A stretch of DNA of 49,287 nucleotides from Chara braunii (lineage: Eukaryota > Streptophyta > Charophyceae > Charales > Characeae): positions 2,670,506-2,719,792 of the forward strand of contig BFEA01000005.1 of NCBI GenBank assembly GCA_003427395.1, given 5' to 3'. The notes below the pieces were generated by a model, which saw nothing but the letters and a program-made list of their open reading frames with translations, was not told the origin of the DNA and did no database searches. Positions 39,207 through 48,913 of the stretch are shown piece by piece. Positions within the stretch are counted from its first letter, which is position 1, and the number at the start of each line of letters is the position of its first letter. Made by a program: the position numbers and the translations under genes.

Positions 39207-40316
39207 TGCAAGGAATATCAGCGAGAGCGATAAATAGAAATCCAAATTGCAAAACCACGCGGTAGTCCAGATAGTCATGTACCAAGCAGAGAGCACAATG
39301 CACCAAGATACCATCCAAATAAGAGCAATACAATGATCCCAAATGTCAATGTCGATGCTCGTTGGCCACACCAACATAGTATCCAATGTCGCTCTTCCAG
39401 ATTGGCGCTCAGCAACCAGCCCGGACTACTCAGACTATCTAGGCTATCTACGTTCATGCAATAGGATCACATCGAAGTTGAAGACCAATGTACGTGATGT
39501 CATTGTCAATGCAGACTGCCACCATACACCAGGTACTTGTCTCATTTCTCTCCTCATCACCCCTGACTCCCCTCTCCATGCGGCTCCTGCCCGAGGACCA
39601 CGATCGCCATCACCCTGCATGCGCCCAGCAGCCCGGCTATGGCCGTTGTGCACCCGTTGCCACTGCAGCGCCCCCTCTCACCACCAACGCCCGTGCACGC
39701 CTTGGCCAGTAGCGCTAGCGCAGCTTCTCGTGTGTCAACGCAGCAGCGTGGCCGCATTGCCTGCACAGGCCAGAATGAATCCTATCTGGAGTGCGCACTT
39801 TCCTTTATGGAAAGTCAGCCCTGCTTTCTGTTTCTTGGGCCCGGCTGGGCGAGTTTCCAGTAGCTTCCAGTCGGGCCCCAGTATCTGTGCCGAGGCTCAG
39901 TTTCAGATACTGGCCTGGGCCCCGTGCAGTTGGGCACGTCCAGGTAGCCCTCATGGCTCAAGTGTTCGGCGCAATCCCATGGGATCACGGCGTGTGTGTG
40001 ACGAAGGAGCTGCTTTCTCATTGGTCTGAGGCCGCTAGGCGCCTCTGAATGTATGTTCCCAGGGCCTCAACCGAATGAGCCCTGGACTCAACTGTACGAC
40101 GCAGCTGCTGCCTCTAGAAGGAGCCAGGGAGGCTCACATTGCTCCGTAACCAACTGGCGTGCTGCAACTGTCTGATACCCCATATACAGAAAATGGCAGA
40201 AATAGGCTTCACGCAAATATGCAGCCTTCGCTTAGGGCGGGGTCGAGTCTTGCTGGGGACTGAGCCCAGAATGTCTGTGTGCCCTAGAAGGGCCTTGCGA
40301 GGGCTCAATCCTCGCA
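39207..40316 (-). repeat. 5' LTR of element 3
   Basis: About 1.1 kb, TG at 39207 and CA at 40315-40316 on the plus strand. It carries CGGCTATGGCCG near 39632-39643 and CTTTCCTTTATGGAAAG near 39798. Its outer third resembles the LTR of element 4 (CAACTGGCG, CTTAGGGCGG, AATAGG). It differs considerably from the LTR at 29980. The flanking bases GGGA do not match TTAT at 29976, so the two LTRs may not come from one unrearranged insertion. Confidence 0.7.
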
Positions 40317-40393
40317 GGGAGCATAATCTCCAAGTTAAACGCAGCCAACAAACGGTTGATGAAGCTTTTATTCTTCTGCTCATGTTCTACTTT

Positions 40394-41325
40394 TGCAAGG
40401 AACATGAGCGATAGTGAACTTCAGAAATCAAACAGCATCATACACATGAGACCAGATAGTCGTGACCTCGAACCAATAGCAGAATTGCATCACGAGTTCC
40501 ACCAAATAAGAACACAGCAAAAGCTCATAATTGACAATGCTGGAAGAGTCTCATCATCATCAACGAAGAACCAATGTCGATATCCTATCTGGCGCTCGGC
40601 GCCTAGACTACAAATGGAAGATCCTATCTAGCCTATCTACAATGCCGCTGATGACGTCAACAGCTCCCTGAAGTACGAGCAGATCTCGGCCAATGCCGTA
40701 CGATTCAAGCGCCAGGTGTGTCTCTCGTATCATTCACAACCTCGTTCCCCAACTCACAGATGCCACATGCAACCAAGGACCACCATGCGCCCCATCCAGC
40801 ATACAGCAGCGCAGCTCGGCTATGGCTGCCTGCTCCTTCCAGCTCGCCCGTGAGCGTGTGAGCGCTGGCCAGCGTTAGCCCAACAGCCCTTGCGCAGCAT
40901 GCAGCCAATGCCCGAATGTCGAATGCGTGTGCAGGCCCTTTCCTAAATGGAAGTGGCCTGCCTGCCTTTCGTGCAGCCTGGCTGTGCTGGGACCCTGCCC
41001 AAAAGCTTCCGGTAGGCCCAGAGAGGCTGGGCCCGGGTCAGGCCCAAGGCTTGTGACAGTTACCCGTACCCAACTGCCCGCAGCCTGAGTTGGGTCCATG
41101 CTGCGTATCTCGCCCAGGGCCTGACTCAGATGCATTTGATAAAGGAAGTCAGGGCCCGGGCGCTTTCAACCAACTGGCGCTGCGCAACTGCCTGAATTTT
41201 TCTCCCAGTTGCGAAGTAGTCCAAAATAGGCCTCTTGTCGCCTGTCGAGCCTGCCTTCACTTAGGGCGGCCAACGCTATTGCAAATAGGGGCCCAAAAGG
41301 GCTTATCGAGGCCTTATGCCTCACA
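40394..41325 (-). repeat. 3' LTR of element 4
   Basis: 932 bp, from TGCAAGGAACATGAGCG to GCCTTATGCCTCACA. It contains CTCGGCTATGGCTGCC near 40814-40829 and CCTTTCCTAAATGGAAG near 40939. It differs from the 5' LTR by scattered substitutions, judged by eye at a few per cent. Confidence 0.9.
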
Positions 41326-41957
41326 TTCCTTCCTCCATACTTCGCTAGTGCTCTGAGAAGTTTAATCAATCTGGCGCTTTCCCTTCTGCAGCAACTTCTC
41401 ATAATGGGCGACAACCTGTGGAGTGTCCACATGAGTTCCTCCCGTGTGAACCATCTCTCCTCCTTTGGATCAGTATGATGTCTGAACCGAACTCGGTATT
41501 GCAGCTTCGGCCTCGGAGGACGTCCTCTGCTTGTGGGTCTTGGCACTGGCATCTCTTTGTGGTCCACAATCGCGTCGATGTCGACCTCTCCATCCATGGT
41601 TGGGGGCAGCATTGAGCGACGAGATGGAAACTGATCTGTTTCCCTTAAAGGTGCGAGTTTGGAAGCGTGAAACACAGGGTAAGTACGTACGTGACCAGGG
41701 ATGCGAATAACATATGACGGCCCATCCTTCTCATCCCCAACAACATCTAGGATCTCCCATGGTCCAAAGTACTGCGGCATGAGCTTGCAGGAGACCCCGT
41801 GCTCTTGTCCGAGTTCAAAGGACTTAACCCAGACTCTCTCCCCTACCTGAAATGTGGATGGGCGGCGGTGCTTGTTCTCTGACTTTATCATCGCCGCCTG
41901 TGCCTTGTGCATCTGCTCAACAGCCTGCTGCATCAGATGCTCATATTGATAAGCGAA
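41166..41957 (-). pseudogene. Integrase C-terminal domain plus chromodomain-like tail (element 4)
   Basis: After a TAG at 41958-41960 the frame continues with YEHLMQQAVEQMHKAQAAMI, NKHRRPSTFQVGERVWVKS, GPWEILDVVGDEKDGPSYV and YPVFHASKL, the gypsy integrase C-terminal signature. DIDAIVDHKEM...LQYRVRFRHHTDPKEERWFT is chromodomain-like and would steer integration to modified histones. The frame then runs on through the polypurine tract into the LTR, so the natural stop is lost. It is in phase with the catalytic core upstream. Confidence 0.85.
41326..41336 (-). other. Polypurine tract (element 4)
   Basis: The coding strand reads GGAGGAAGGAA, directly before the LTR start TGTGAGGC. This is the expected primer position for plus-strand DNA synthesis and confirms the LTR boundary. 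Confidence 0.85.
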
Positions 41958-42473
41958 CTAGGTTCCTGGTGCAGGAGAAGGCTGGTTCTCAGGTAGTAGG
42001 AAATCAAAGGGCAATCTAGGCTTGAATGTCAGTAACAGGCTATTCGGGCCTACTCCCGTTGCGCTGCGCACAACATTATTGTACCGGCTGGTGATGAGAG
42101 CAAGTTTCTCATCCCACTCTACCTGATTAGGCTTGATGTAGTGCCTTAGCAGGTGTTGTACAACGTGGTTTAACTGCTTTGCTTGCCCATTCGCTTCTGG
42201 ATGGTTCCCGAATGTCATCTGCAAATGCGTTCCCTGCTTTGCAGCTGCAGCTTTCCACAGTTCACTAGTGAATCGCACATTACGGTTACAGACTATAGAT
42301 TTTGGTAGTCCAAAATCTCTGACCCAGTTCTCTTTGAACAACTTAACTACGTACTCAGTCTTAGTTGTTGCAGGCATTGCGACTAACCTAGCGTACTTAT
42401 TAAATCTATCCACAATGACGTTGACATAGCGCATTCCACTCTTGCTGGTGACTAGCGTATCCATGAAGTCCAT
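41958..42473 (-). pseudogene. Integrase catalytic core (element 4), two catalytic residues lost
   Basis: MDFMDTLVTSKSGMRYVNVI gives the first Asp. The second motif reads VCNRNVRFTSELW where the family has SDRD, so the catalytic Asp is Asn. The third reads HPEANGQAKQLNHVVQ where Glu is expected before QLN, now Lys. Both are single-base G-to-A type changes on the coding strand. Integration activity is therefore lost. A linker YNNVVRSATGVGPNSLLLTF precedes the C-terminal domain. Confidence 0.9.
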
Positions 42474-42483
42474 GGACAGGCTC

Positions 42484-42774
42484 TCACCAGGCCTTTCCGG
42501 AATCGGAAGGGGCTTCAGAAGCCCAAGAGGAGCCTACGTACGTCTTGTCCCTCTGACAGATCTGATAAGTTTCCACGTACAGCTTGGCATCTCTCATCAT
42601 CGTGGGCCACCAGAACCTATGCAACAAATTGGCTGCAGTCTTTTTATAGCCAAAATGTCTGGTGGCATCATGACACTCGCCTAAAAGTAAACTACGCAAA
42701 GACTCCCTATCTGGCACACACAGACGTTTATTCCCTGCCTTCTCAAGGAACAGCAAACCGTTGACGAGTTCAAA
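42484..42774 (-). pseudogene. Integrase zinc-binding N-terminal domain (element 4)
   Basis: ECHDATRHFGYKKTAANLLH, RFWWPTMMRDAKLYVETYQI and CQRDKT follow the gypsy HHCC finger, but the first Cys of CxxC is Tyr (YVETYQICQ). The frame is continuous with RNase H upstream apart from TAG codons. It shifts shortly after CQRDK, separating it from the core. Confidence 0.85.
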
Positions 42775-43314
42775 CTAGGCAGAAGTCACCCTGTCCTTTG
42801 CCTCGAGCCTGCGTTTGATCTCGGACATAAACTGGTCCTCGTGATAGGCCTCCACCAAAGAGCGAGTGACGTTGTCCGCAAGCCCGAACTCAGTGATCAG
42901 CGCACCAGAGAAATCAGGCCTACGCGATAAGGCATCAACAACTTTATTGTACTCCCCCTTGAGATACTAGGGTTCGAAGTCGTACTATTCAATGACTTTG
43001 ATCCAGCGTTTCAAGGCATCCGAGAGCACTGGCTGGGTTCTCATCCACTTTAGGGTCTGATGATCAGTCCTGACGATGAAGAACCTCCCAAGGAGGTAAT
43101 TTCTCCAATGGGTCAGTGCCTTGTAAATCGCATAGAGCTCCTTCTCATGGGTGGACTTAGCCAACTTCTGAGACGACTTCTTTTTGGACATGTACTCGAA
43201 TGGCCTCAACTTTGGCCCCTCCTGCTATGCTAGCATGGCACCAATGCCATATTGGCTGGCATCCGTAGTTACTATGAACGACCTGTCAGGATCAGGAAGT
43301 TTCAAGACCTCATG
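42775..43314 (-). pseudogene. RNase H domain (element 4)
   Basis: RSFIVTTDASQYGIGAMLA keeps the first catalytic Asp, followed by a TAG (43225-43227) and QEGPKLRPFEYMS. STHEKELYAIYKAL has the Glu. FFIVRTDHQTLKWM has the Asp-His pair. Two more TAG codons (42985-42987, 42967-42969) and one at 42775-42777 interrupt the connection to integrase, which reads YLKGEYNKVVDALSRRPDFS. The catalytic residues are all present, unlike in element 1. Confidence 0.85.
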
Positions 43315-44394
43315 ATGCATCAACGCATGCTTCAGATGTTTGAAAGCAGCCTCGCACATGTCTGTCCACTCCCATGGGATGTCAAGGCGAGTCAAGTCAG
43401 TCAAAGGGGCGGCCACTATACTATAATTCTTAACTAAGTTACAGTAGTACCCGGTCATGCCTAAGAAAGACCTCATCTCAGTCATAGACTGAGGACGCGG
43501 CCAGTCACGAATGCTGGCCACCTTCGCATCATCGGACTTCAAACCCTCCGCGGAAATCTCATGACCCAAGTACAAGATCCGGGTGCGACCAAACTCACAT
43601 TTCTCCCCGTTGATCTTGAACTTGTGCTGCCGAGGGAGACTGAGGACTTTATCTAAGTGCGCAACATGCTCCTCGACAGTCCTACTAAAAATAAGTATGT
43701 CATTGAGGTACACGATGACAAACTTATCCATGTAGCCATGAAAGATCCGATTCATAGAGTGCTGAAAGGTGCTAGGAGCATTGCAAAGGCCGAAAGGCAT
43801 CACCACAAACTCATACAAACCGTACCTGGTCTGAAATGCGGTTTTGTGTTGATCCTCGGGCCGAATTGCAATATGATGGTACCCGGATTTCACAAGCTCG
43901 CCTGGAGACATCCGATAGATCCTACCCTTCAGGATGCTAGACCCTGGGATAATTTCTATTGCGTGGACGACCTCCCTCTCAACAACCCCTTTTGGCTCTT
44001 CAAATAGATAAGGGTATTTAGCAACAACTCCCTCTATCTCTGGCGGCATTTTCACCGGCTTGCCTGCTACAGAGACATAAACTAGATACATACCCTCCTC
44101 CGGATTTTGCTTATAATAATTGTAGAACGTGGCCGCACACATGCATCCGTAGGACTCGATCAGACTACTAACCTTAAACTTACATAATCTGGCGGTCCCC
44201 CCACCTAGCAAAATGTGCTTGACCACTTTTCGGTCCCAGTCAAACTGGGGTTGTGCAATGGAAAGATAGTACATACCCAATAGAATGTCCATTGGGAGAT
44301 CGTCGTTGACTAGGAACGAGACGTGATGTCTCAGTTCCCCTCCCGCGTACGGAAAAAAACTCTCAATGTCCTGGAGGTAGTCGTTGACTACCAT
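43225..44394 (-). pseudogene. Protease C-terminal part and reverse transcriptase with in-frame deletion (element 4)
   Basis: A 389-codon open frame. Residues 1-70 complete the protease (LRHHVSFLVNDDLPMDILLG). Next is the linker VEREVVHAIEIIPGSS...RMSPGEL. Then RT resumes at VKSGYHHIAIRPEDQHKTAF. About 80 residues of the fingers are missing, including IDYRGLN, PLPRIDDLL and the first catalytic Asp, without loss of frame. The active-site box is VIVYLNDILIFS, Asn for Asp. Thumb: RILYLGHEISAEGLKSDDAK. Reverse transcription is impossible for this product. Confidence 0.9.
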
Positions 44395-44397
44395 GCG

Positions 44398-45204
44398 CTA
44401 TTTGTTGGCACAGGTCGACTCCACAGGTCGACTTAGGCGCTGCACTTGCCCCTGTAAGTGCAGCCTCTCAATGCACGCGTGACTGATAAAGTTTTGTGTC
44501 GAGCAAGTGTCATAATAGGCCCCGGCCTTGCGGCTGCCGATGACTACCCCGCTGACGAACATCTCACCCTTAGGGGCTTTAGCCAATGCCGTCCAAGAAG
44601 CTAGCGGGTCTGATCTAGACCACTCCTCCTCTAGCTCCTCTAAGGACTCGAACACATTCATCGAACATAGGCTCGATGGGTCAGAATGTGTTTGCGGGAT
44701 GACAATGGAGTCAGTAGCTTGGGCCATCTCTCGAGATGGTGAGGGTGTGTCCACCACCTCGACCCTAGCAGGAACAACTACCATTCCTACTGGCCCGACA
44801 CGGTTTCGCGGAGGACTGCCAGAACTGCTGGCTACATTGCTACCAACGAGAGCGGAGGATCCCAACGTTTGCCCCATCGTAGGCGGGATCTTTTCGGTCA
44901 CCTTCTTATTTCGACACTTGAACTGGTTATGGCCGCATCGACCACAATGGATACAAGCCTGCCATGTGTACCGATCTCTCCACACGTCCTCTGTTAGACC
45001 CGCTTTCTCCCATGGAGGAGCGTTGGTGTCAACTTGACTCCTAGACCGGGAACCTCCACGGCGTCTACCAGTCGCCTTACCTTTTTGAACTGAGGCAGCG
45101 ACTACTCCACCCCCTGAAGCCTCTACGCTACCTGCCTCTGAACCCACTCCTGCCTGGAAGTCGTGATCCAACTCGATGGTAGAACCATCGTTGTCGACGA
45201 ACAT
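44398..45204 (-). pseudogene. Gag C-terminal zinc knuckle and protease N-terminal part (element 4)
   Basis: The zinc knuckle CIHCGRCGHNQFKC is intact (Cx2Cx4Hx4C), preceded by a basic RRRGGSRSRSQ stretch. The protease begins at KAGAYYDTCSTQNFISHACI, where the usual DTG reads DTC, so the flap-side glycine is lost. ERLHLQGQVQRLSRPVEST follows and a TAG at 44398-44400; the frame then continues into the next entry. Relative to element 3, about 80 residues of gag upstream of the zinc knuckle are missing. Confidence 0.85.
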
Positions 45205-46478
45205 AATGCGTTTGTGGCCTCGCTTACTGACTTAAATTGCCGGTTGTGCAAAGTCAGGATCGCATCAATGGCCTTTTGAGCCTCTTGAGGGTTATGGCAC
45301 CTGTCTTCCACCAACTTGAGGAAGTCATCCAGTTTCTGGGTGACCGCCCAAGCGCGAAAGTCATGACCGTATCCTTGTAATTGCACTAAACCACTCAACC
45401 ATCGTGCTGCACTCCCCTCTAGATAGGAGGCAACCACAAGCACTTCCTTGTGTGGCAAGGTAGGTTTACACTTTATATAGACTGACACTGACCTCAACCA
45501 TGTGTCGAGGTCTTCGCCCCTCTTGTCCCCTGTGAAAGGTTTAGGAGCAGCGATGGCCGTCTTTGGAACCCACTGACTTTGTCCCAACACCTGTCCCACT
45601 CCAGGCTGTGGACCTTGGGGACCAGGCTGCTGCACTAGCTGCTGCTGGGGCTGTGTACCCTGCGGCTGTGCAGGCTGCGAGACAGCAGGCTGCCCGCTTA
45701 CGACAACCTACGACGGAGGTTGGGAGAACACTGCTTGTACAGGAATATGTACACTAGGACCTGCTGAGAACCCTCCTGTCAACAGCATGCCTAGGGAAAC
45801 GGCTTGGACCGATGTTGGAGTTACATATGGGGATGCCCCAGTCACCGGTGGGACATAAGGAGGAGGTTGTACAACGGGCCAGGCACTGGGCCCGGACATC
45901 GATGGTGCTGCCTGTGCTCGCCCGACCAGCAAGGCCAGACTCTACTGGATGCCCTAAAGGAGAGCCGTGTGGTGGTCCTGCATCTCTACAACACCTAGCA
46001 GGGCTGTCTGCATCGTCCTCACATGTGAATCCATGTGTGTCAGGTCCGTTCCCTCTAACTCACCGACGTTCGTTTGTCCCCGTTGCATTCTAGCTCTTCT
46101 TCTAATAATTTTTTCCTTCTCCGCCTTTATCTCTCCTAAAGCCTTTTGTAGTTGTGCCTTCTGTAACACCATTGGTTGGCTTGCCATGACGCCAGTGGAC
46201 TGACTCAGGGTCTGCGCGACCATTGACCCTACGGCCCCTCGACTGCTGGCCTGGGAACTCTGCTGCGTAGCGGTTGCCATGGCTGCTGAAGCTGCGGCTT
46301 CGCTTGTGAACGCCCCGCTGGCCTCTGCTGCCTTGGATCTCCGCTGCTGCGGCTGCCTCTCCCTTTGCTGGCGGAACAGTAACCTATCACCCTCGGGTCC
46401 TAATGCCACGTGGGCAATCGGGCGTCTAACCGATTGCAAGATCCGGTCGTCTTCACTAGTGGTATCCCTATCGCTCAT
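45123..46478 (-). pseudogene. Gag N-terminal and capsid part (element 4)
   Basis: It starts at ATG 46478 (MSDRDTTSEDDRILQSVRRP). A Gln/Ala/Ser-rich segment and a short helix LQKALGEIKAEKEKII follow, then a Pro/Gln-rich region (PQQQLVQQPGPQGPQPGVG). The capsid region includes KPFTGDKRGEDLDTWLRSVS, YLEGSAARWLSGLVQ and HNPQEAQKAIDAILTLHNRQ. The frame is continuous for about 1.3 kb apart from three TAG codons (45954, 45942, 45708). A frameshift near 45215 leads to the zinc-knuckle frame. Confidence 0.85.
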
Positions 46479-47747
46479 AAGCTACAAAAGTGTACACAAT
46501 CTGCACTAAGTCACTCTTTGATGCTTACCGCAGCGTAGTGCACAAACCGATTTATAATAATTAAAATAACTAATTGGTGGTTGCGTTAGAGTAGATACAC
46601 TTGGGTCCAACAGGTAAGTTCAAATTCCTACAAACGAAACTACTTTGACTTTAACTAGTTCGCAAACAGAATGGACAATGAACAGAAAACAGTTCTAACT
46701 ATGCTTTATGTCAGATGTTAATGGTTGTACATCTAACTAATCAAAAATAAAAATAGAACCATTTGTTGGGTCTGTTTGCAGAATGGAATCTTGCCCAAAC
46801 TTATCACCTGGAATCTACCCCTCCCTCAATTCTTCATGAATGTCTCTTGTCGGCAGCATCCTTGAGCGATCCGGACAGCGTGTGTGTCTAAATGTGTGCA
46901 CACGGCCCGCCCCTGTGCCCCGAGTCCCGCTGAGCTGGCCAACCCTGCACCGTATTTATCCTCGCGTGAAGCGAGCCTTACACCAACCAATTGGCTGATC
47001 AGGAGGCGTTTTTATGGACGGCCCCCGAAGTCCTCAGGAATTATTCAACGTCGCGAACAGGACGACAATCACAGCCAATGGAAAGTCCCCGCCGGTACTT
47101 ATTTATAGTCGTCCGGTCTTGTCTTTCCCATAGGGCTGGCCTGCCCCTCAGAACCCCTCTATAGCGCAACGAGCAGACAAAGGACAAAGCAACAAAGCAT
47201 GTGTGCTCTACTCCCGGTGGGTTGGCATGGTCACTGTGACCCAGTGCTTCGTTCAGGGCCCTTCAAATAGCACCGCCCTCTCCTTCCAGATGCTCCACGT
47301 GAAGGCTGACCACTCTCAAGGTTGAGTGCACACGACTCCTCACATGAGAGGACTCTCAAGACATAACACACATCCTCACAATAAGAAGTGTCGAAGAGAG
47401 TAGATAAGGTTAGGTGCAACGTACCTCAAAATAGCTGCCCCCAACCATAAATATTCTCACCAGATGACCCGATGTTGATTGTGATGACCAATCGCGGCTT
47501 CGACACAACCAGCATTGCACCACCGTTCCACCTCAGCATCAATCACACATCGAATAGTTCTCATCACACTGCGAGCATCCAATAATTACCACGTAGTAGC
47601 CTTCCTGGCGATACCCCTCACCTCCTGGGTCGCCTCACTTGTCTCCACCCTCCTCACTACACACCTCCCACGGCCGCTCGCCCAGCAGACCGCGTGCATG
47701 TACCGCAAAGGCAGAAGACAAGCTTCAGATGAGCGCACCGTACCACA
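46479..47747 (-). other. 5' leader of element 4
   Basis: About 1.27 kb without a plausible ORF. It shares a roughly 115-bp conserved block (47170-47295) and a weaker region (46600-46850) with the leader of element 3. Such conservation in a non-coding leader could reflect packaging or translation signals, or just common descent. Confidence 0.6.
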
Positions 47748-47759
47748 GCTCCGATACCA
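47748..47759 (-). other. Primer-binding site, initiator tRNA-Met (element 4)
   Basis: TGGTATCGGAGC on the coding strand is one base different from the initiator tRNA-Met complement and three bases inside the LTR. Confidence 0.85.
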
Positions 47760-47762
47760 AAT

Positions 47763-48734
47763 TGCAAGGAACATGAGCGATAGCGAACTTCAGAAATCAA
47801 ACAGCATCATACACATGAGACCAGATAGTCGTGACCTCGAACCAATAGCAGAATTGCATCACGAGTTCCACCAAATAAGNTGAGACCAGATAGTCGTGAC
47901 CTCGAACCAATAGCAGAATTGCATCACGAGTTCCACCAAATAAGAACACAGCAAAAGCTCATAATTGACAATGCTCGAATAGTCTCATCATCATCAACGA
48001 AGAACCAATGTCGATATCCTATCTGGCGCTCGGTGCCCAGACTACAAATGGCAGATCCTATCTAGCCTATCTACAATGCCGCTCATGACGTCATCAGCTC
48101 CCCGAAGTACAAGCAGATCTCGGCCAATGCCGTACGCGTCAAGCACCAGGTGTGTCTCTCGTATCACTCACAACCTCGTTCCCCAACTCACAGATGCCAC
48201 ATGCACCCAAGCACCACCATGTGCCCCATCCAGCATACAGCAGCGCAGCTCGGCTATGGCTGCCTGCTCCTTCCAGCTCGCCCGTGAGCGTGTGAGTGCT
48301 GGCCAGCGTTAGCGCAGCATGCAGCCAGTGCCCGAATGCCAAATGCGTGTGCAGGCCCTTTCCTAAATGGAAGTTGCCTGCCTGCCTTCCGTGCAGCCTG
48401 GCTGTGCTGGGCCCCTGCCCAGAAGCTTCCGGTAGGCCCAGAGAGGCTGAGCCCGGATCAGGCCGAAGGCCTGTGACAGTTACCCGTACCCGACTGCCCG
48501 CAGCCTGAGTTGCGTATCTCACCAAGGGCCTGACTCAGATGCATTTGATAAAGGAAGCCAGGGCCCGGGCGCTTTCAACTAACTGGCGCTGCGCAACTGC
48601 CTAAGTTTTCCTCCCAGTTGCGAAGTAGTCCAACATAGGCCTCTTGTCGCCTGTCGAGCCTGCCTTCACTTAGGGCTGCCGACGCTATTGCAAATAGGGG
48701 CCCCATAGGGCTTATCGAGGCCTTATGCCTCGCA
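47763..48734 (-). repeat. 5' LTR of element 4
   Basis: Counterpart of 40394-41325. Its apparent length of 972 bp includes an artefactual 64-bp duplication around an N at 47880. It contains CTCGGCTATGGCTGCC near 48249-48264. The outer end GCCTTATGCCTCGCA is followed by the CTTT target duplication. Confidence 0.9.
47816..47944. other. Likely assembly artefact: 64-bp duplication around an N
   Basis: The 64 bases before the N at 47880 are repeated exactly after it (GAGACCAGATAGTCGTGACC to CCACCAAATAAG). The other LTR has the segment once (40446-40510). Two contig ends were probably joined without trimming their overlap. Confidence 0.85.
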
Positions 48735-48913
48735 CTTTCAAGAAGACCTCTCCATTCCATCCTTCTCTCATTTTTTGTTTTTCCCCTGTGACAATACTTC
48801 AACTTTGCAATGTCTTTTCCACCTCTGGAAAAGTTGTCCTGTTGGTTATAGATGCTGGTTGGCTCAGTGTGTGGGCATGTTTTGTATCTTGTTCGATATC
48901 TGTGGCTGTCCAG
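48735..48913 (+). other. Probable host intron, 3' end
   Basis: Sequence between element 4 and the kinase-like exon. It ends in a T-rich stretch and GGCTGTCCAG, a plausible 3' splice site, immediately before the exon. If so, element 4 (and perhaps element 3) lies inside this intron. Confidence 0.5.

Larger units (their letters stand above)
40394..48734 (-). mobile_element. Complete Ty3/gypsy chromovirus-like retrotransposon (element 4)
   Basis: All structural parts are present. There are two closely similar LTRs (40394-41325, 47763-48734), a polypurine tract at 41326-41336 and a PBS at 47748-47759. The 4-bp duplication CTTT lies at 40390-40393 and 48735-48738. Gag, protease, RT, RNase H, integrase and a chromodomain-like tail fill about 6.4 kb. 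Long frames stay open except for nine TAG codons and a few frameshifts. LTR similarity suggests a fairly young insertion, yet the RT fingers are deleted and active-site residues changed, so it is not autonomous. It lies about 180 bp upstream of the kinase-like exon. Confidence 0.9.

Noticed and set aside
39444-40048. Several 70-230 codon frames in 39.3-40.0 kb
   Set aside because: All lie within the LTR at 39207-40316, on both strands, with no motif.
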